Positions 25,392-36,703 of a stretch of DNA of 47,451 bases are shown piece by piece (positions within the stretch are counted from its first letter, which is position 1; every line of letters begins with the position of its first letter). The DNA comes from Amphirosellinia nigrospora. Its lineage: Eukaryota > Ascomycota > Sordariomycetes > Xylariales > Xylariaceae. Position numbers and translations under genes: made by a program. The stretch is taken from positions 1,257,402 to 1,304,852 of the forward strand of contig SCHM01000008.1 of assembly GCA_004123355.1 (NCBI GenBank), given 5' to 3'. The notes under the pieces were generated by a model, which saw only the letters and a list, made by a program, of their open reading frames with translations, was not told the DNA's origin and searched no databases.

Positions 25392-26868
25392 CGTTTAAAT
25401 ATTAAAAAAAGTATAAATTTATTAAAAGTTTTATTTTTAAATATTTTAATAAACTTATATTTTATATAATTTGCTATATAACGATTATAATTTTTATTTA
25501 ATTTAAGCTATTAATAACGTTTAATAATAAATTTACGCGTTTTATTTTTATTAAAATATATAATAAGTATTTTATAGTACGGTTTTTAATAAAGCGTATT
25601 TTAAATATAAAAATCGAAAATAATTAAACGTTTATAAAATATAATTAATTTATTTTTTAGTTTTTATAAATTTTTTAGTTTGTTATTTTTAGTTCGTTAT
25701 AGTAAATTTTTATATTTATACTTTTATAGTTTGTTTTTAAAAATTTACTTAATTAATTATAGTTTTATAAAAATATTTAGTTTATTATATATTTTAATAA
25801 AATTTATTTAATATAATTTTATTTATATAAAAATTAGTTATATTATATTATTTATTAGCTAAAATATTATAAAATAATATTATGTTTTTTTTTAGCTTTT
25901 TATATTATTAAGTTTTTAATTTTTATAATAAAACGTTAGTTAATATATTATTTTATTAAAACGATATAATATTAAAAAATTATATTTTAAAAAAGTTAAT
26001 ATTATATTAGTTTATTTTAAGTTAAAATATTATTTTTCGCTAAAAAACTTTAATATTTAATTATTAATAATATTAAAAAAGCTTATTATAGTTATTAATT
26101 AATTTAGGTTTTTATTTTTTAAAATAATATAAACTATTAATAATTTTTTATTATAAATATTTAGTATAATTTAATTATTATAAAATATTTTAAAAAATAC
26201 ATTATAAATATTAAGTTTTATTATATAGTTATAATAATATATTAAAACTAACGTTATTAAATAAATTAGTTTTAATTTTCGTTAATAAATTATAATTAAA
26301 ATATTTTAGTAAAAAAATTTTTATTAAAGTTTTTTTAAATTAATAGAATAATTTTTTATATTTTTTAGTTTATTTAAAATATATTTTTTCGAATTAATTA
26401 GTTTAAAAGCGCTATAATATAACTTTAAGCATTAATAAAATTTTAGTAAAGTTATAAAATCTTAAAAAAATTATATATTTTTAATTAATATAAAAGTTTT
26501 TTATTTTATATAATATTAATTTTAGCAAAATTTATTTGAATTTTTTTAGTATTAATAATATAGCTTAAAAACTTAGTTTTAATAATATAAAACTTAGATT
26601 TTTTTAAATTAATTTATAATTTTATTTAAATTAAATGTTTTAGTATATAATATATATAATAATATATTTTTTTATTATTTTTAAATAAATAATAATATTA
26701 TTAATATAAATATTATAAAATCGTTTAAAAAATTAAATAATATTTATTAATATATTATTAAAATATTAAAAGTTTATTAATAAAACTAAATAATATATTA
26801 ATAATTAATATATATTATTTTTAAAAAATATTATATAATTTTTGTTTTTAAGTAATATATAAATAATT
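25392..26868. other. T-rich relic, right flank of the DNA transposon, no gene recognised
   Basis: Probably the continuation of the element broken at 23558, given the same T-rich, C-poor plus strand. No motif was identified, and no second copy was noticed in the window. Confidence 0.35.
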
Positions 26869-26879
26869 AAATGTTTTAT

Positions 26880-27044
26880 CACAGGTTAGCCAGGCTGGTA
26901 AGCCTATAACCTAGGTTATAGCTCCGGCCCGAGCCGGAGCCACTATATAGCAGCCCCTCCGCACACGCTAGCGCGCACAGATTTCTCTTTTTTTTATCGC
27001 AGTTAATAAATAGTATTTCCTAGCTTTAAGGCTACAACTTTCAC
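26880..27044. mobile_element. GC-rich RIP-free insert of about 165 bp with three consecutive hairpins
   Basis: This is the only stretch in the window with normal base composition and many intact CpA (TCACAGG, AGCAGCCCC, GCACACGC, GCGCACAG, TTTCACATG). Imperfect direct repeats ATGTTTTAT (26871-26879) and ATGTTTAT (27045-27052) flank it and may be a target duplication. Inside lie AGGCT (26892-26896) with AGCCT (26901-26905), the perfect 16-bp palindrome TATAACCTAGGTTATA (26905-26920), and an 8-bp stem GCTCCGGC (26921-26928) with GCCGGAGC (26933-26940). A T-run follows at about 26990-26996. It has no ORF. It could be a young SINE or MITE-like insertion, or a structured RNA gene. Confidence 0.5.
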
Positions 27045-27052
27045 ATGTTTAT

Positions 27053-28243
27053 TATATATTAAATCGGGTAAAACTTTTGTTTTAATAATATAACTAAAGT
27101 TTTTTTAATAAAAAAAAACAAATATTAGTTTTTTTTATAATTTCGTTTAATTTTTAATAATTTATATAAAATAAACTTATTATTTTGTTTTTTTATAAAT
27201 AAATAAATATATTATATAAAATATTATTAAGCTTAATAAAACTTTTATATAAGTTTTTAATTAAAAATTCCTATATAGTTTTTAATTTGTTTATAATATT
27301 TTATATAAAAAATTATAGTTTAAATTAACTTTCGATTTATTTTTAAAAAACTTTATTTTATAGTTTATTTATAAACGGTATAATATAATATATTAAAGTT
27401 ATTTAGCTAAAAGTATATAGTAAGTTTTAATATTTTTAGGTATTTTTTTTTATGCTTTTATTTTAATTTTTTTTTTTTTTTTAAGAAATTGTTTTATTTT
27501 TTTTTAATTTTCTGATTATTTTATCGATTTTATTAATATTAATAATATAAACGTTTTTTATTCGATTTTTTTTTATTATTATATTAACAATAATATTTAA
27601 GCTAAATATTTCGGTCGTTAGTTTTTTTTATATTAACTAATATTATTTTGTTTTATATAATATAAGCTTTTTTTATTAAACTTTTAAATAAAAATTAAAA
27701 CTATCTTTTTTAAATAAGTTTTACGTTTTTTTAAAATAAGCTTTAATAAAAGTTAATCGGATATTATTTGCTTTATTTTATTAAAGTTTTTTTTTATAAA
27801 ATCGTTACGCTTTAAAATAAATATTTTTAGTTTCGTATTTTTTAAGCATTATTTTGTTTTTTTTTTATTATTAATACTATATTTTTTTAATTTTAAAGTT
27901 ATAATTTTATCGATCAGTATTAAATTAATAAGCTAATATTATAGCTATATTATTTTTAACTTTATTTTATTAAGTAATATTAGTTTTATGCTAAAATTTT
28001 ATTTTTTTAAAGTATTTTTATTTTTAACTTTTATATAGTACGAACAATTTTAATTTATATATTTTTATCTTTTCTAAGCTACTTATAAATAATAAATAAC
28101 AATAATAAAATAAATAATAAAAATAAATAATAAACTAAATAACTATTATTATTAATCGGTCGTTTAATTAATTTAATATAATTTAACTAAATAACTTATT
28201 ATATATTTATATATATATATAATTTAATATAATAATAATATAA
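27053..28243. other. T-rich relic, possible integrase end of element E
   Basis: Lies on the 3' side of the minus-strand RNase H relic at 28244-28300, where a gypsy integrase would be expected. The plus strand is T-rich with a poly-T tract near 27460-27483. No integrase motif was readable, and A-rich minus-strand frames give only Lys/Asn/Ile low-complexity peptide. No other gene seen. Confidence 0.3.
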
Positions 28244-30300
28244 TTTTCGTTTGCTTAAAAACCTTATTAAAACGTCCGCTAATGCGTTTTTATTTTTTAT
28301 TACTTTTTAATTAAGATTTTTAATATATAAATATAAAGCTAAGCTATTTCTAAAAGCATCGATTCGTATTTATATTATTTTATAGCTATAGCTAAATAAT
28401 ATATATATTGCGCAAAATAGCTGTTTTAGCTTAATAATAGCTTAATTTTAAAAAGGCTAATAATCGTTAAAATTTAATCCGTTTATATTTAAATCGTATT
28501 ATATAAAATATTTTTAGTACTTAAAGTTATTTTTACTATATATTCTTTTAAAAAACGTTTAATAGTAGCAAATATATTGTTTTTTTATTTTAATAGTTAT
28601 TTTATTAGCTATATTTAAGAATTTTTACTATTTACTAAATTATTTTAATTATTTTATTTTTTTTTTTAATTTATAAATAATTTTACTAGTATTTTTACTT
28701 TTTTTTTAAATTAGTTTATTTTAAACTTTTATTTAGCTTAAAAGTTTAGATTTTTTTTAATAATTTTATTTTAAATATTAAGCCTAAAAACTTTTATTTA
28801 TTTTTTAATTAATAAGTTATTAGCCGTTTAATAAATAATATAATTTTTTTATAAACCGATTTATTTTTAAGCTTTTTTTTTTTACGTTGTTTTAAAGCTA
28901 ATATAATACTTTAAAATATTAATACTAGATTAAATAAGCTAAAAGTTTTACTTTTAATTAATTTAACTAATATTAATATTAAATTAGTTAATATTAAAAA
29001 GTTATAATTTTAACCGGCTTAAATTTTCTTAATAGTTTATAAAAGCTATTATATTTAGCTTTAATAATATTAAAATATACTAAAACGTTTAAATAGCTAC
29101 TAATAATATTAATTTATTTAAACTAGCTATATTTAATAATTTTAATTTTAAGCTTATATTTTAAAAAATACGAACTTTTGCTATTCCGTTAAAACTTAAA
29201 AAAAAACCTTAGTACTAATAAAACGGACTTACTAAATAATAAGCTTTAATATATTAATAGTTTTTTATTAAAAAGCTTAATTTATTAATATTTATTAAAC
29301 TAAAATTAACTTTATTTTAATTTATTATAATATAATAACTTTAAATAATCGTTGAAATATATAAGCTTTAATAATAAATAATATTTTTTAATAATTAAAA
29401 ACTTAACTTTTTATATAAAAACGGTTAAAATAAATAATTATTTTAATAAAGCTTTTTCGGTAACGTTTTATAAATCGGGTAATATTTTCTTAATAATTTT
29501 TTAAGCTTTTAATTAGCTTTAATATATAAAACGAATTAAAAAAATTAATAAAAACTAATTATGCTTTTAAAATATTTTATTTTATTTATATTATTTTTTA
29601 TAATTTTAATTATTATATATTTATTTATTTAATTTTAGTAGCTTTATATAATTAATAAAATATAAAAATTTTTATTAAATAAAACTATATTATTATTTAA
29701 TTTTAATAGCTTATAATTAAATCGATTTAGTTTTTTTAATAAATATATTAAATCCGTAATAAAAAGTTAGCTTTTTAAAACTAACTAATTAGTTAAACTT
29801 TTACGCTTTAAAAAATAACTTCTTTTATAAAGCATTTTTAAAACTAAAATATTAGTTTTATTATAATAAGCGTTTTTTTAGCGTTTTATATTGCTAATAT
29901 TTAAATTATATTATTTTTAAAGCTTAAATAAACGTATAATATTTTATTAAAGTTTTATAAACGTTTAATATATTATTAAAACTTTTTTCGTTTTTATTTT
30001 TTATATATAATAGCTTTTTAATTAAAAAATAATTTGCTTAAATAAAGTTTTAAATAAATATAGCTAAATATTTTATTTATAATATAAAAAATTTTTGCTA
30101 AAAAATTAATTATAGTTTATAATATATAACTTTAGCTTTTTAAATTTTTTATTTTTTTTGCTATATATAAAAATAATAAACAAATTATTATTATTAACGT
30201 TTTTTAAAACTTTTAGCGATATTTAAATTATTTTATAGCTAAATTATTTAATTAACTTTAAAACGTTTAATTTATAAATAAAACTTCGTAGTTAAATTAA
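28244..30300 (-). pseudogene. RIP-degraded gypsy RT/RNase H (element E)
   Basis: Two minus-strand relics mark a third Ty3/gypsy pol. At 28300-28244 the frame reads N-K-N-A-L-A-D-V-L-I-R-F, fitting the RNase H ending N-x-x-A-D-A-L-S-R. About 290 codons upstream, at about 29225-29160, another frame reads V-F-F-stop-V-L-T-E-stop-Q-K-F-V-F-F-K, fitting the post-RT segment F-x-W-T-x-E-C-Q-x-A-F-x-x-L-K. Order and spacing suit one polyprotein. The RT catalytic core should lie at about 29300-30300 but was not read. It does not match A or B directly in the window, so it is counted as a separate copy or family. The upstream limit is approximate. Confidence 0.55.
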
Positions 30301-32534
30301 AATAACTAATAATTAAAATAGCTATAAAAGCTGCTAAAAAATATAACCTAGCGTTTTTTAATAAGCTTTTTTTAACCGATTTATTTTTTTCTAAAATATT
30401 ATATATTTTTTATTAAATTTTTATTTTTATTTTTGTTTATTTAATATTTAAACTTATTAAAAACTATTTTAATATATTTTATTATTTAATAATAAAAAAC
30501 TATATTTTTATTCGTATAATATAAAAACTAAATTATTATTTAATTATTATATATATATTTAAAACTTTTTTATAAGCTTTAAAATATAAATTTTATAAAA
30601 AAAATAAAACTTTTTTATTATTTTATTTTATACGCTATTTTAAATAATAATAATTAATACGAATATTATAAACTAATTATAATATTATAAAATTTAATAT
30701 TATTTTATTAAAAGTTTTTTTAGCTTAATATATTTTAAGCGTATAAAAATAATAGCTAGTTAATAAATATAAAAATTAAGTTTTAATAAAAATTAATTAA
30801 AAAAAGGATTTTTAATATTTATTATTATAATATTAATTATAAATTAAAAAAAAATAATTAAATAATAAAATTAAAAATATAATTAATATTTTATATTTTT
30901 ATATAAAGTTATTATAAAAAAACTAATATTTAAATTAAATATAATATATAATTATTAATAATAAATATTATATAAACTAAAACTTAAAAAAAAAAAAATT
31001 TAAACTAAAAAATAAACAAAATAATATATATATACACTAATATTATAGCTTAGTTAAACTTAATATTTTTAATAAAAATTTAATGCTTAAAATAAAACTA
31101 GCAAATATAAAATATTTTTAAAAAAATTTAAAAAAAAAAATTTTTTTTATAGCGCTTAAAATAAAACTAATAAATATAAAATATTTTAAAAAAAAAATTT
31201 CTTTTTATAACGCTTAAAATAAAACTAGCAAATATAAAATATTTTATTTTTAACTTATTATTAATATTTTAAATATTTATATAAAAAATTTTTATAAAAT
31301 TAAAAAATTTTTTTTTATTAACTATTAAAACAAAAGTTTAATATTAATATAATTAATTTTTAGTTTTATATTATTAATATTTACCGTTTTTGCCCGCGTT
31401 TTTATAACTTTTACTTTAATTATTAGATTTTTAAAATTTTTAATTAAACGTTATATATTTTTTTTTTTACTTTTTTTTTATTTTTAATAATATTAATATA
31501 TATTTTAATTTTAGCTAATAAAATTTTTATTTTTACTATTTATAAATATAACTATAAATATTACTATAAAAGTAAAACTAAATAAAAAGCGCTTTTTTAA
31601 GTTATAAATATTTTTTTAATAAAACTATTATTAATATAATTAATATATTAAACGTAAAAAAATTATATATATTATTTTATATAAATAATTTATATATATA
31701 AATAACTACTAATTTAAAATATATTTATATAAATTATTATTTTTAAAGCTATAAACTAAAAAATAAAAAATATAATAACGTATAATTTATTTAAGTCCGT
31801 AATTACTATTATTTTGCTTTTTTTTATTAAAAATCGCCGAACTTATAATTAATATAATAAAATCTTTTAAAAATATAAAAATTATTATTAATTTTAATTT
31901 TAACTAATAACTATTTAAATAATAACGTTAAAATTTTTAAAATTATACTAAAAAGTTATTAATATAAATCTTTCCGCTAAAGTTTAATAAACGTTAATAA
32001 TATATACGTAATATTTTTTTATTTAAATTTAAGTATATAAATAATCTTTATTTACTATTATTTTTTATTTTTTAAGCTTATATATTTATTTATATATATT
32101 AAATATTATTATATTTTTATTAAATATACTATATAAAAAATTAATTATAGTTTATTGTTAAAATTAAAAAGCTAATAATTCTAGTAGCTAAATATTTCGC
32201 CTATATATATTTACTATATATATTAAAGTATTATTTTAATATTTTATATTTAAACTTATTTTTTATTAATTAATATTAATTTATTTATTAATACTTATAA
32301 TAAATATGGTTAACGTTTACTAACTAAGCTAACTTAGCTATGCTTACTTATAATATTTATTTATAATAAATTTTAAGCACTATTTATAAAATAGCTTTTA
32401 TTTTAATTTATTTTATTTTTTATTTTTTAATTTAATATAATTTATTTAACTTTTAATAAAAAAAATTCTAGGTAAATTTTTTTTTAGTAAAAGCGGTTAA
32501 GCCGGCTTTAAAAATAAAAAGTAAAAACGCTTTT
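30301..32534. other. Probable 5' part of element E, no domain recognised
   Basis: On the plus strand C exceeds G across much of this stretch, in keeping with a minus-strand element. It contains the three-unit tandem repeat at 31085-31245 and ends at a purine tract. Gag or protease relics were not identified. Confidence 0.3.
31085..31245 (+). repeat. Three tandem copies of a 34-bp core
   Basis: The core begins GCTTAAAATAAAACTA and runs to ATATAAAATATTTT, starting at 31085, 31154 and 31212. Spacers between cores are A/T homopolymer runs of differing length, so the period is 69 then 58 bp. Confidence 0.85.
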
Positions 32535-32576
32535 AAAAAAAAAAAAAAAAAAAGAAAGAAAAAAAAAAAAAAAAGG
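32535..32576 (+). repeat. Pure purine tract of about 42 bp
   Basis: Uninterrupted A/G run with A19, then GAAAGAAA, a long A run and GG. It follows a small GC-containing hairpin region (AAAGCGGTTAAGCCGGCTTT, 32489-32508). It may be a decayed polypurine tract or poly(A) tail, or simple sequence. Confidence 0.6.
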
Positions 32577-32809
32577 TAAGATTTTTTTATACTTTTATAT
32601 ACTACAATATAATTATATAGCTTTTATTATATTAATATATTTTTAATAATATTTATTATATAATTAAAGGTTTTTTATTATTAATAATTACGTTAAAAAT
32701 AATAAATTTAATAAATATTTTTATAAAAAGTTAAGTTAATTTAACTAAAATAAAACTAAAAATTTTAATAACTTTTCGCTTAAGTTTAATAAAATTTTTA
32801 GTTTAATAA
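32577..32809. other. Short AT-rich spacer before the Helentron-like element
   Basis: Nothing recognisable. It forms the left flank of the insertion at 32810 and ends GTTTAATAA. Confidence 0.5.
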
Positions 32810-33520
32810 TGTTTGAGTTTTATAAAGGAGGTATAACTAAATAAAAAAAAGTTTTTGTTAATAAAAAATTTTTGTTTTTTATATTTTAAATAGGAAATTT
32901 TTTTTCTTAAATTAAGAACTTTTTTATTTTTTTATTATTATTATATTATTTAGTTCTTAGTATTTATTTTTATTATATAGATATATAAATTTAATAAAAT
33001 AATTTAAAATTAAATATTTATATTAAAAATAATATAATTAAATAAATTATAAAGTTTATTTTTGATTTTTTTTTTGTTATAAATTACTAAATTTAATTTT
33101 ATATTAAATTTAATTATTAATAATTATATGTTTTATTAAACTAATTATTTAATAATTATACGTTATATTAAACGTAATTATTAATATTATTTGTTTAATT
33201 ATATTTATAGTTATTTTATTTTTTTGTTTTTTTAATTTAATATTAATTTAAATATTTATTATTTTAAGTTATAAACGGTACTACTATTATAACTTTGTTT
33301 AAATATAATTTTTATTAAGCTATTTTTTAAAAAAATATAGTTGTTATAAAATTAGCCGTTATATTAGCGTAATAAATATAGCGGTATTTTTACGGGGTAT
33401 TCGTTTATAATTTTTTTTATTTGTTTTTTATTTTATTATATATATTTTAAGCGCAGTTTTTAGGTTTCCGAGGATTTTAGGGCTTTAGATCGATTATAAA
33501 ATAGTTTTTTAAATTTTCGA

Positions 33521-33677
33521 GTTTTTTTTTTTAAACGTTTTAGCTAGCTTATAAAGTTTTTTTCGGATTTGTTAACAAATTTAAGCTTTTTTCGAAAAGT
33601 TTTTTTTTTAAACGTTTTAGCTAATTTATAAGGTTTTTTTTAAATTTATCGGTAAGTTTAAACTTTTTTCGAAAAAA
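33521..33677 (+). repeat. 78-bp tandem duplication inside Helentron-like copy 1
   Basis: Two units, each beginning with a G followed by a T run and AAACGTTTTAGCTA and ending TTTTTTCGAAAA (33521-33598 and 33599-33677). The same pair is present in copy 2 at about 41031-41185, so the duplication predates the spread of both copies. Confidence 0.8.
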
Positions 33678-33746
33678 TAAAAGTTAATACGTTATAAAAA
33701 TTAGTATATTTTACAATAGCGCTATTATTTAAAATATAAAGTTCGT

Positions 33747-33832
33747 AATTATACTTAAAATTAAAATAGCTTATAGTTATATTTAAAATTAAAAATAGCT
33801 TATAATTATATTTAGGATTTAAATAACAACTT
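33747..33832 (+). repeat. 29-bp tandem repeats inside Helentron-like copy 1
   Basis: Units resemble ATAGTTATATTTAAAATTAA followed by AAATAGCTT. This copy has about three units, against about four in copy 2 (41251-41366). The one-unit difference explains most of the length gap between the two elements. Confidence 0.75.
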
Positions 33833-34287
33833 ATACTTATTAAAAATTTTTTTAATTTTATTTAAATTAAAAATCGTTTTAAGATTTTAATATCGTAATA
33901 AGTTTTTTTACCTAAAGTAAAAATTATTATTTATTATAATTTAATTTTTTAATTTTGCTTTATAGTTTAAAATTATAATTTAATTATAAAGCAATAGTAT
34001 AATTTTAGTATATATTACTACTATTAATAAACAGATATATAAAAGATATTATATACTAACGTTTATATTTATAAGCAAATTTATTACTACTATTAATTAA
34101 ACGGCCGAATATTTTTATAACGTAATTATATAGTTACGCAAAAAACAAAATACTATAGTTAATAAATTAAAATAAATAGCAGGTTTTACTATATATAACT
34201 TATTAAAAAAGAGCAAACTAGCATAACCGGTAACTATAACTTATTTATTAATTTAAATATGTAGTTCTTAAAAACTCAAGTATTTTT

Positions 34288-34305
34288 GCCCCTAAATTAA
34301 GGGGC
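34288..34305 (+). repeat. 3' hairpin of Helentron-like copy 1
   Basis: GCCCCT and AGGGGC enclose AAATTA, six nucleotides before the element end. In copy 2 the left arm has become GCTTTT by C to T change (41822-41839) while the right arm is unchanged. Confidence 0.75.
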
Positions 34306-34311
34306 CTTTAG

Positions 34312-34768
34312 TTATTTATATTAATTAAACGTTAAATAAGCTAATTTTTATACCGTTTATAATTTTAATAAAAAAAATTTATATAATAGCTAAAAAATAA
34401 CCTTTTAAAAGTCCGGCTTTTTTTTATTAAAACAATTTAAAACCGGTAAAAAAAAAGTTTTTAATATTTTATACTTTAATTTTTTTCCTATTTATATAAT
34501 GTTAATATTTTTAATTAATATTTTGTTTTAAAACAAATAATTTTTTTTAATAACTATAAAAAATTAGCCTTAAATATAATTAAAAAAAAGTATTATTTAT
34601 TAAACTAAACTAGTAATAAATACGCCGAAATTTATTTATAAAAATAAGTAAACTAACAAATAATTATAAATTTAAAAAATAAAAAGATTTAAATACCGCA
34701 ATAAATATTTATAAAAGCTTAAATTATATTTAAAAATAGCTCGGGAAAAAAAACAATAGCTTTTTTGT
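34312..34768. other. AT-rich spacer, no gene recognised
   Basis: Sequence between the Helentron-like element and hairpin repeat H3. It holds short GC-containing spots (TCCGGC, AACCGGTA, GCTCGGGA) but no motif, ORF or second copy. Confidence 0.5.
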
Positions 34769-34876
34769 AACGTTATTTTAGAGACATTGTCCGTAGGACG
34801 TTATCTTTAAAACAACGTTTAGTATAAACTTAGCTTAGTAATTTAACAACTTTAAAATTAATAAATTATACGCTAT
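34769..34876 (+). repeat. Three-hairpin short repeat, copy H3 (internally deleted)
   Basis: Same ends as H4 but only 108 bp. Sequence passes straight from TTTTAGAGACA to TTGTCCGTAGGACGTTAT, skipping the first hairpin and the GCTAGAC linker. A short AGACA-type repeat at both borders in the fuller copies could have mediated the loss. The GTCC/GGAC stem is intact. Confidence 0.85.
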
Positions 34877-34886
34877 TACTTTTTAC

Positions 34887-34981
34887 CCTAGCTATAATAG
34901 TAAAACGCCCGTTATATAAACTAAATATTAGCCGCTTTTAAACTTAAATTAAATTTTAATATTATATTTATTATTTATAAT
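34887..34981 (+). repeat. About 95-bp repeat, unit U1
   Basis: Runs from CCTAGCTATAATAG to TTATTTATAAT and matches 35274-35371 in direct orientation, sharing TTATATAAACTAAATA and TTTTAATATTATATTTATTA. Start-to-start distance is 387 bp. Function unknown. Confidence 0.75.
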
Positions 34982-35169
34982 ATATTATTTTTATTTATAA
35001 TTAATAAAATACTTTTAATATATTATTATATTAATTAATATTTAATTTATTAAATATTACTTTTTACTATAAAATATTTATACCCCGAATATTTTATATA
35101 ATATATAATAACTAATAATATATTAACGTTTAACTATAAACAAAAAACTATAATAACTTAAATAAGCTT

Positions 35170-35249
35170 AGCTATACTAAAATAAAAGCTAGACAATACT
35201 TTTAAAAAGCCTATTAGCCCCTAATAGCTTACCAGCCTTTAGTATAGCT
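35170..35249. repeat. Nested inverted repeat
   Basis: Outer arms AGCTATACTAAA (35170-35181) and TTTAGTATAGCT (35238-35249) are perfect 12-bp inverses. Inside sits a perfect 7-bp stem, CTATTAG (35211-35217) and CTAATAG (35221-35227), with loop CCC. The perfect pairing in RIP-mutated DNA suggests a small foldback element or structured site. Confidence 0.7.
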
Positions 35250-35273
35250 TAAAAAAAACGGCAGCTTTTTTAT

Positions 35274-35371
35274 CCTAGCTAAAACAATATAACACTTATT
35301 ATATAAACTAAATACTAGCTATTTTTAACTTAATTTAAGTTTTAATATTATATTTATTACTTATAATTTTT
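35274..35371 (+). repeat. About 95-bp repeat, unit U2
   Basis: Second copy of U1, starting CCTAGCTAAAACAA. Differences from U1 include transitions and a few indels. It lies between the nested inverted repeat and H4. Confidence 0.75.
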
Positions 35372-35453
35372 TCTTATTTTATAATAAAAATTTTTAATAA
35401 AGTATAATTAAGCTTATAAGCTTAATACGCGCTACTTAAAGCTAGCAAAATGT

Positions 35454-35594
35454 AACGCTATTTTAAAAACACTGTCTTTAAAACAGTGTTTAGTAAGCTA
35501 GATACTATCCGTAGGACGTTATTTTTAAAACAACGTCTAGTATAAACTTAGCTTAATAATTTAACAACTTTAAAATTAACAAACTACACGCTAT
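35454..35594 (+). repeat. Three-hairpin short repeat, copy H4
   Basis: Full-length copy starting AACGCTATTTTAAAAACACTG and ending ACACGCTATT. First hairpin arms ACACTGTC and AACAGTGT are partly kept; GTAGGACG of the second and CAACGTC of the third are visible. Same orientation as H3 and H5. Confidence 0.88.
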
Positions 35595-36564
35595 TAAGTT
35601 CGTTTTATATATAATATTTTAAAGCATTTATAATTAATTATATATTTTAAAAAAAGTACTAAATTAAGATTTAATAACTATTGTTTTTTTTAGTACTTTT
35701 TTATACTAATATTAAAATAACGCTTTTTTTTTTTTTTTTTTAAGTTTAGCTTTTTTATTAAAACTTTTATTTTATTTAAAGCTTATAACGTTTGTTTTTT
35801 TAACTTAAAAGCTTTATTATATTTATTTTTAAACTTTTTATTTAAGCTTTTTAGCTTTAAGCTTTTTTATGCTTATTATATTTATATTTATACAAATATT
35901 ATAACTTTTATTATTTTTTATTTTATTAGTTAGTTTAATATATAAATTAATAAATTTTTTTAAATTTTATAATAATTTTTTTATAAAGTATATATTTATA
36001 ATTAGTTTTAGTTCTATAATTATAATTAACGTTATTAAAAATAATTAAGCTATTATTTTAGTTTTTTTTATAATATATTAATATTAGTTTTATTTTTTTA
36101 TAATTTATTTTTTTGCTAGGGTTTTTTATACAATTATTAATATTTTATTATTAATAAATATACTTTAAAGGGGATAATATATGTTTAAAGCTATTTAAAT
36201 AGTTGGTTTAATAGTTTATATGTGCTATTAACCTTATGAAGTTTTTTCCGAAAAAAAAAAAAAAAAAAGAGTTTATTAACGTTTATTTAAGCTAACTATA
36301 ACTAATTACCAAAAGTTCAATTATAGCTATAAAGCTTTTAAGCGGCTAATTTTATAGCTGTTTTTATTAACTATTTTTAATTTATACTTAAATAAATAGT
36401 AGCTACTTATATTTGCTTAATAAAAAAATAAATAATAAATAAAATAAAACTAATAAACTTTATTTTAATATTATTTATAAAATATAGCTTAAAATATTTA
36501 AAAACTATATATTTAATATTATAATTGCACTAAAAAAACTTATATTTTTTTATAGCGTTTATAT
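35595..36564. other. AT-rich stretch between H4 and H5, no gene recognised
   Basis: Mostly T-rich sequence. Part of it (about 36170-36240) keeps TpG and GG (AAAGGGGATAATATATG, TATGTGC), followed by an A18 run at 36251-36268. No ORF, motif or second copy. Confidence 0.5.
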
Positions 36565-36703
36565 AACGCTATTTTAAAAACATTGTTTTTAAACAGTATT
36601 TAATAAGCTAGATATTATTTATAAAATATTTTTTTAAAATAACGTTTAATATAAACTTAGCTTAATAATTTAATAACTTTAGAATTAATAGACTATATAT
36701 TAT
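36565..36703 (+). repeat. Three-hairpin short repeat, copy H5
   Basis: More RIP-mutated copy. It keeps AACGCTATTTTA at the start and AACTTAGCTTAATAATTTAA near the end. The terminal ACGCTAT has become ATATTAT, and the stems are mostly lost. Confidence 0.8.

Larger units (their letters stand above)
32810..34311 (+). mobile_element. Helentron-like non-autonomous element (HINE type), copy 1
   Basis: The 1502-bp element also occurs at 40309-41845. The 5' end reads TGTTTGAGTTTT. Its inverse, AAAAACTCAAGTA, lies at 34270-34282, not at the extreme 3' end but about 30 bp inside it. Between this and the end is a GC-rich hairpin, GCCCCT with AGGGGC (34288-34305), and the element stops at CTTTAG. This asymmetric layout, inverted repeat then hairpin then end, is known for the Helentron (HLE2) branch of Helitrons. 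The element is too short for a Rep/helicase protein and has no open frame. Internal landmarks are a 78-bp tandem duplication (33521-33677) and 29-bp repeats (33747-33832). It is moderately RIP-mutated, with the 3' 200 bp best conserved. Confidence 0.65.

Noticed and set aside
26880-26945. A possible tRNA gene or tRNA-derived SINE head (box A-like TAGCCAGGCTGG, box B-like GGTTATAGCTCC)
   Set aside because: The two boxes are only about 15 nt apart, far too close for a tRNA, box B lacks its conserved CGA, and the stems do not form a cloverleaf.
32535-32576. A poly(A) tail marking a LINE end
   Set aside because: A/G runs are common here and neither a target duplication nor a LINE domain was found next to it.
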